Shown here: positions 58,638 to 64,000 of the stretch, piece by piece
Layout: each line of letters begins with the position of its first letter
Position numbering within the stretch: the first letter of the stretch is position 1
Assembly (NCBI RefSeq): GCF_036826855.1
Contig: NZ_CP104578.1
Span: forward strand, 4,058,501-4,122,500
DNA: 64,000 nt
Direction of reading: 5' to 3'
Source of the DNA: Streptomyces sp. SJL17-4
Lineage (GTDB): Bacteria > Actinomycetota > Actinomycetes > Streptomycetales > Streptomycetaceae
Made by a program: the position numbers and the translations under genes
Notes under the pieces: model-generated
Databases searched by the model: none
What the model was told of the DNA's origin: nothing
Seen by the model: the letters and a program-made list of their open reading frames with translations, nothing else

Positions 58638-59540
58638 ATGATCCGAGCAGAGAACCTCACCAAGCGGTACGGGGACACCACCGTCGTCCAGGACCTCAGC
58701 TTCACCGTCCGGCCGGGCGCCGTCACCGGCTTCCTCGGCCCCAACGGCGCCGGAAAGTCCACCACCCTCCGCATGATCCTCGGCCTCGACGCCCCCACCC
58801 GCGGCCACGCCACCGTCGACGGCCGCCCGTACGCCCGGCACGGCGCCCCGCTCACCCGCGTCGGCGCCCTCCTCGAAGCCCGCTCCGTGCACCCCGGCCG
58901 CACGGCCCGCCACCACCTCACCGCCCTCGCCCTCACCCACGGCATCCCGCGGTCCCGCGTCGACCGGGTCCTCGCCGTCACCGGCCTCACCCATGTCGCC
59001 GACAAGCGCGTGAAGGGCTTCTCCCTCGGCATGGGCCAGCGCCTCGGCATCGCCGCCGCGCTCCTCGGCGAGCCGGCCACCGTCGTCCTCGACGAACCGG
59101 TCAACGGCCTCGACCCCGAGGGCGTGCTCTGGATCCGCACCCTCCTCAAGTCCCTTGCCACCGAAGGCCGTACCGTCCTCGTCTCCTCCCACCTGATGAG
59201 CGAGATGGCCCTCACCGCCGACCACCTGATCGTCATCGGCAAGGGCCGGCTCCTCGCCGACACCACGGTCGACGAGCTCGTCCGCACCTCCGGCGGCGCC
59301 TCGGTCAAGGTCGTCACCCCGGAGGCCGACCGGCTGCGGAACCTGCTCCCCGGCGCCGCCATCACCCTGGAGGCCCCCGACACCCTCCTCGTCACCGGCC
59401 CGGACGCACCGGAGATCGGCCGCACGGCCGCCGCCCACGGCCTCCCCCTCCATGAACTGACCCCTCAGGCCGCCTCGCTGGAGCAGGCGTTCATGGCCCT
59501 CACCCACGACTCCGTCGAATACCAGGGAGCCCCCGCATGA
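58638..59540 (+). CDS. ABC transporter ATP-binding subunit (kinase-linked operon)
   Basis: A 300-residue ATPase with Walker A GPNGAGKST, a divergent signature (FSLGMGQRLGIAAALL) and Walker B TVVLDEPVNGLDPEG. It is of the BcrA/YxlF type linked to antibiotic or antimicrobial peptide export. TAACGT (58624-58629) may be a near-leaderless -10. It is coupled to the permease by ATGA. Confidence 0.9.
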   Translation: MIRAENLTKRYGDTTVVQDLSFTVRPGAVTGFLGPNGAGKSTTLRMILGLDAPTRGHATVDGRPYARHGAPLTRVGALLEARSVHPGRTARHHLTALALTHGIPRSRVDRVLAVTGLTHVADKRVKGFSLGMGQRLGIAAALLGEPATVVLDEPVNGLDPEGVLWIRTLLKSLATEGRTVLVSSHLMSEMALTADHLIVIGKGRLLADTTVDELVRTSGGASVKVVTPEADRLRNLLPGAAITLEAPDTLLVTGPDAPEIGRTAAAHGLPLHELTPQAASLEQAFMALTHDSVEYQGAPA

Positions 59541-60355
59541 CCACCCCGACCCTCACCCGGACCGGCACCCCGTCCGACACCCCCACCGTCACCCCGCGCC
59601 TCACCCACGCGCGCGTACTCCACTCCGAGTGGCACAAACTGTGGACCGTCCGCTCGACCTGGACCACCGTCCTCACCGCCACCGCGCTCGTCCTCGGCGT
59701 CGGCATCCTCATGGGCGCCACCTACACCTCCGACGGCGGCGACTCCGACGTCGACACCGTCATCCTCACCCTCTACGGCAGCCAGCTCGGCGCCATCGCC
59801 CTCGCCGTCCTCGGCATCCTGGTCACGGCCGGCGAATACGCGACGGGCATGATCCGCGCCTCCCTCACCGCCGTCCCCGGCCGACTCCCCGTCCTGGCGG
59901 CGAAAGCCGCCGTCTACACCGGCGTGGTCCTCACCCTCACGTTCGTCACCAACCTGCTGACCTTCCTCACCGCACAGGTCTTCCTCTCCGACACCGACCA
60001 GGCCGCCTCCCTCACCGACGACGGCGTCCTCGCCGCCCTCGCGGGCAACGCCGCCGGCATCACGCTCCTCGGCCTGATCGCCCTCGGCCTCGGCGCGACC
60101 CTCCGCTCCGTACCCGGCGCGATCGGCGCCTTCGTCGGCGGCGTGATGATCCTGCCCGAGGTCCTCGGGATGCTCCCGTACGAGGCGATGGAGACGGCCG
60201 TCCGGTACTTCCCCACTCAGGCCGCCGGCGCCCTCGGCTCGGCCACCCCGCTCCCGGGCGCGGCCTCCCCCGGCGCAGCCCTGCTCGCCCTGCTCCTCTG
60301 GGCGCTCGCGACACTCACGCTCCCCGCACTGTTGCTCAAGCGCCGGGACGTATGA
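59537..60355 (+). CDS. ABC transporter permease (kinase-linked operon)
   Basis: A 272-residue ABC-2-type permease with six helices (first near residues 46-65) and a typical GEYATGMIRASLTAVP loop after helix 2. It is in one operon with the ATPase and, 12 bp on, the histidine kinase. Confidence 0.9.
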   Translation: MTTPTLTRTGTPSDTPTVTPRLTHARVLHSEWHKLWTVRSTWTTVLTATALVLGVGILMGATYTSDGGDSDVDTVILTLYGSQLGAIALAVLGILVTAGEYATGMIRASLTAVPGRLPVLAAKAAVYTGVVLTLTFVTNLLTFLTAQVFLSDTDQAASLTDDGVLAALAGNAAGITLLGLIALGLGATLRSVPGAIGAFVGGVMILPEVLGMLPYEAMETAVRYFPTQAAGALGSATPLPGAASPGAALLALLLWALATLTLPALLLKRRDV

Positions 60356-60367
60356 GGAGATGATCAA

Positions 60368-61612
60368 GTGACCACGGAGACGGCACGGGAAGCGGCCGGC
60401 ACCACGACGGGCCTCAGCCGCTCCGCCCAGAAACTGCTCGCACGCGCGCGTGCCGTCGACTCGCGCCGGCCCTGGCTGTGGGACAGCACGCTCACGCTGT
60501 TCTGGACGGGAGCGGCGCTCGTGGACGCGTCCGGCGGCTGGCGGAACACCGCGCCCGACCCGACCGTCCCGACCTGGCTCGTGGTCACCCTCAGCCTGGC
60601 CCTCGCCCTGCCGCTGTACGGGCGCCGCCGACAGCCCACGGCCGCCCTCGCCGTGATGGCCTGCGCGGCGCTCGTCAGCGCCGCCTCCGGCGCCTTCCTC
60701 CAGGCGGGTTATCTCCAGCTGATCCCGCTCTTCCACATCGCCCTCGCCCGCCCGCCCCGCGCACTCCTCTGGTCCTTCGCGCTCCTCCTCCCGCCCCTCC
60801 TGACGGGCGCGCTCCGTTTCCCCCGGGGGAGTTGGGACCAGCACGTCGTCCCCACCCTGTGGGCGTACGCGCTCGTCGCCCTCCTCGGCATCGCCGTCCG
60901 CTCCCGCAAGGACCACACGGCGGCCCTCGTCGACCGGGCCCGCCGTCTGGAGATCGAACGCGACCAGGAGGTCCGGCTCGCCGCGGCGGCCGAACGGACC
61001 AGGATCGCCCGCGAGATGCACGACATCATCGGCCACAACCTCTCGGTCATCACGGGCCTCGCGGACGGCGGCCGGTACGCGGCGGCCAGACATCCCGAGC
61101 GCGCGACCCAGGCCCTCGACGCCATCGGTACGACGAGCCGCGAGGCCCTCGCCGAACTCCGCCGCCTGCTCGGCGTCCTGCGCGACGACGAGCAGGCGGC
61201 GGCCCGAGACCCCCAGCCCACCCTGGCCGACCTCGACACCCTGATCACCGGGGTACGGAAGGCAGGCCTGCCCGTACGGCTCGAACTCCGCGACTCCCCC
61301 ACCGCGCAACCCCTCACGCCCGGCGCCCAGCTGACGGTCTACCGGGTCGTCCAGGAAGCCCTGACGAACACCCTCAAGCACGCGGGCCAGGGCGCGACGG
61401 CGACGGTGACCCTGACGTACACCCCCGAAGAGGTGAGGGCGGAGATCACGGACACGGGCGCCGCCCCGACACCGTCCCCTGGCCAGGGTCAGGGGCTCAC
61501 GGGCATGCGCGAACGCGCGGCCCTCTACGACGGCACACTCGAAAGCGGCCCGCTGCCGACCGGCGGCTGGCATGTCGGACTCCGACTCCCCCGGGAGGAC
61601 TCCCCCTCGTGA
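60368..61612 (+). CDS. NarL-type sensor histidine kinase
   Basis: A 414-residue kinase: four to five N-terminal helices (about 39-180) with little outer sequence, HisKA_3 phosphoacceptor EMHDIIGHNLSVITGLAD and HATPase (VVQEALTNTLKHAG; GQGLTGMRERA). The sensor resembles DesK/LiaS-like intramembrane types. GAGGAG precedes GTG 60368. The stop overlaps the regulator start as GTGA. Confidence 0.92.
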   Translation: MTTETAREAAGTTTGLSRSAQKLLARARAVDSRRPWLWDSTLTLFWTGAALVDASGGWRNTAPDPTVPTWLVVTLSLALALPLYGRRRQPTAALAVMACAALVSAASGAFLQAGYLQLIPLFHIALARPPRALLWSFALLLPPLLTGALRFPRGSWDQHVVPTLWAYALVALLGIAVRSRKDHTAALVDRARRLEIERDQEVRLAAAAERTRIAREMHDIIGHNLSVITGLADGGRYAAARHPERATQALDAIGTTSREALAELRRLLGVLRDDEQAAARDPQPTLADLDTLITGVRKAGLPVRLELRDSPTAQPLTPGAQLTVYRVVQEALTNTLKHAGQGATATVTLTYTPEEVRAEITDTGAAPTPSPGQGQGLTGMRERAALYDGTLESGPLPTGGWHVGLRLPREDSPS

Positions 61613-62277
61613 CGACCGTACTCATCGCGGACGACCAGCCCATGCAGCGCTTCGGTTTCCGCATGCTGTTGGAGAGCCAGGACGACATGACCGTCGTCGG
61701 CGAGGCCGGGAACGGCACGGAGGCGATCCGGCTGGTCGACCGTCACCACCCCGACGTCGTCCTGATGGACATCCGGATGCCCGGCCTCGACGGCATCGAG
61801 GCCACCCGCCGGATCATCGCCACGGGCGCCCGCACCCGCGTCCTGATCGTCACCACCTTCGACCTGGACGAGTACGCGTACGACGGCCTGCGCGCCGGCG
61901 CCAGCGGCTTCCTGGTGAAGGACGCACAGCCGGAGGAACTCCTCGCCGGGATCCGCGCGGTCGCGAGCGGCGACGCGGTTGTCGCCCCGAGCCTCACCCG
62001 CCGCCTCCTGGACGCCTATATCCACCACCTGCCGGCGTCCCCCACGGCAGAACCGCACCCGGAGGACCCACGACTCGCCTCCCTCACCGAACGGGAACGC
62101 GAGATCCTCACGGTCATCGGCCAGGGCTGGACGAACACCGAGATCGCCGAACGCCTCCACCTCGCGGAGTCGACGGTGAAGACCCATGTCGGCCGCATCC
62201 TGGCGAAGACGGGCGCCCGCGACCGCGTCCAGGCGGTGATCCTGGCGTATGACACCCAACTGGTCACGCCGGCCTGA
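61609..62277 (+). CDS. NarL/LuxR-family response regulator
   Basis: A 222-residue regulator: receiver (DDQPMQRFG; VVLMDIRMPG; GFLVKDAQ) and a C-terminal LuxR HTH (LTEREREILTVIGQGWTNTEIAERL). It is the partner of the preceding kinase and probably controls the same ABC operon. It ends before a strong terminator shared with the rRNA operon. Confidence 0.93.
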   Translation: MTTVLIADDQPMQRFGFRMLLESQDDMTVVGEAGNGTEAIRLVDRHHPDVVLMDIRMPGLDGIEATRRIIATGARTRVLIVTTFDLDEYAYDGLRAGASGFLVKDAQPEELLAGIRAVASGDAVVAPSLTRRLLDAYIHHLPASPTAEPHPEDPRLASLTEREREILTVIGQGWTNTEIAERLHLAESTVKTHVGRILAKTGARDRVQAVILAYDTQLVTPA

Positions 62278-62308
62278 GCGGGCCCCACGAAAAGCTCCGG
62301 AACGCAGA

Positions 62309-62339
62309 AAAGCCCCGCACCATGAAGGTGCGGGGCTTT
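62309..62339. terminator. Bidirectional terminator between the regulator and the rRNA operon
   Basis: AAAGCCCCGCACC pairs with GGTGCGGGGCTTT (13 bp, 5-nt loop). On the minus strand it lies 12 bp past the 5S rRNA. Confidence 0.88.
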
Positions 62340-62350
62340 CCCACAATGAT

Positions 62351-62470
62351 TGTTCGGCGGCGTCCTACTCTCCCACAGGGTCCCCCCTGCAGTACCATCG
62401 GCGCTGAAAGGCTTAGCTTCCGGGTTCGGAATGTAACCGGGCGTTTCCCTAACGCTATGACCACCGAAAC
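62351..62470 (-). rRNA. rrf: 5S ribosomal RNA
   Basis: Reading the minus strand from 62470, GTTTCGGTGGTCATAGCG to CGCCGCCGAACA is a typical Streptomyces 5S of 120 nt, with complementary ends. It is the last gene of an rRNA operon transcribed leftward. Confidence 0.93.
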
Positions 62471-62540
62471 TCTATGAAGTTGACGAACCGGTATCGGCAC
62501 AGTTCGTTACTTCAGAACTAACACAGTGGACGCGAGCAAC

Positions 62541-64000
<1,460 letters not shown>

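Overview
The window is high-GC actinobacterial DNA. Its codon use (almost every third position G or C), frequent GTG starts, near-leaderless promoters and gene content point to Streptomyces. It carries rsiG (c-di-GMP-controlled anti-sigma factor), nur, glnR, mshD, a pst/ppk phosphate locus and a six-gene membrane cluster matching cmdABCDEF. As I remember the S. coelicolor chromosome, the order follows roughly SCO4180 down to SCO4126, so most of this is conserved core. No tRNA, CRISPR array or intact insertion sequence was seen.

Left part (1-13.5 kb): a WYL regulator converges on a HelD-type helicase. A translationally coupled pair of TetR regulators diverges from a DrrAB-like exporter. Then come an Eis-type acetyltransferase, rsiG, dtd, a YgfZ-like protein and nur. 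Downstream of nur lies the least ordinary piece: a minus-strand cassette of a HEPN/Abi-like protein, an HTH-fused N6-adenine methylase and a half-size type I specificity subunit, with no restriction subunit in view.

Middle-left (13.6-25 kb): a nitrobindin-like protein, a 32-residue membrane peptide, three tandem paralogous membrane-anchored proteins of unknown role, and a sulfur block (DsrE-like protein, Cys-containing leader peptide, rhodanese, DUF1416, DUF3099). These are followed by an LmeA-like protein, a MoaD/ThiS-like protein with a membrane protein, an alpha/beta hydrolase, glnR and a LacI regulator.

Middle (25-46 kb): a PDZ-less HtrA-like protease with a two-component pair, PI-PLC, 5'-nucleotidase, mshD, and a GntR/ABC operon behind a perfect 16-bp inverted repeat. 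The phosphate block follows: ppk-CHAD-Nudix, a decayed serine recombinase, PHO boxes, pstS-pstC-pstA-pstB, then the convergent DUF47-pit pair and a CsoR-like regulator with its candidate operator. The block links phosphate import, low-affinity transport, polyphosphate synthesis and (through the nucleotidase and PI-PLC) phosphate scavenging.

Right part (46-64 kb): small conserved proteins, a lipoprotein, a PAP2 phosphatase and a transglycosylase/NlpC protein divergent from a six-gene T4SS-like cluster (cmdF to cmdA in transcription order). Then a MarR regulator with operator, an HGxxPAAW-type protein, a GNAT enzyme, an ABC-kinase-regulator operon and the 3' end of an rRNA operon (5S and part of 23S, minus strand). 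Stretches of about 300 bases or more without a confident gene are 13524-13907 (repeat plus two terminators), 39053-39499 (decayed sequence, PHO boxes, pstS leader) and 49479-49802 (divergent promoter region with a BldD-like site).
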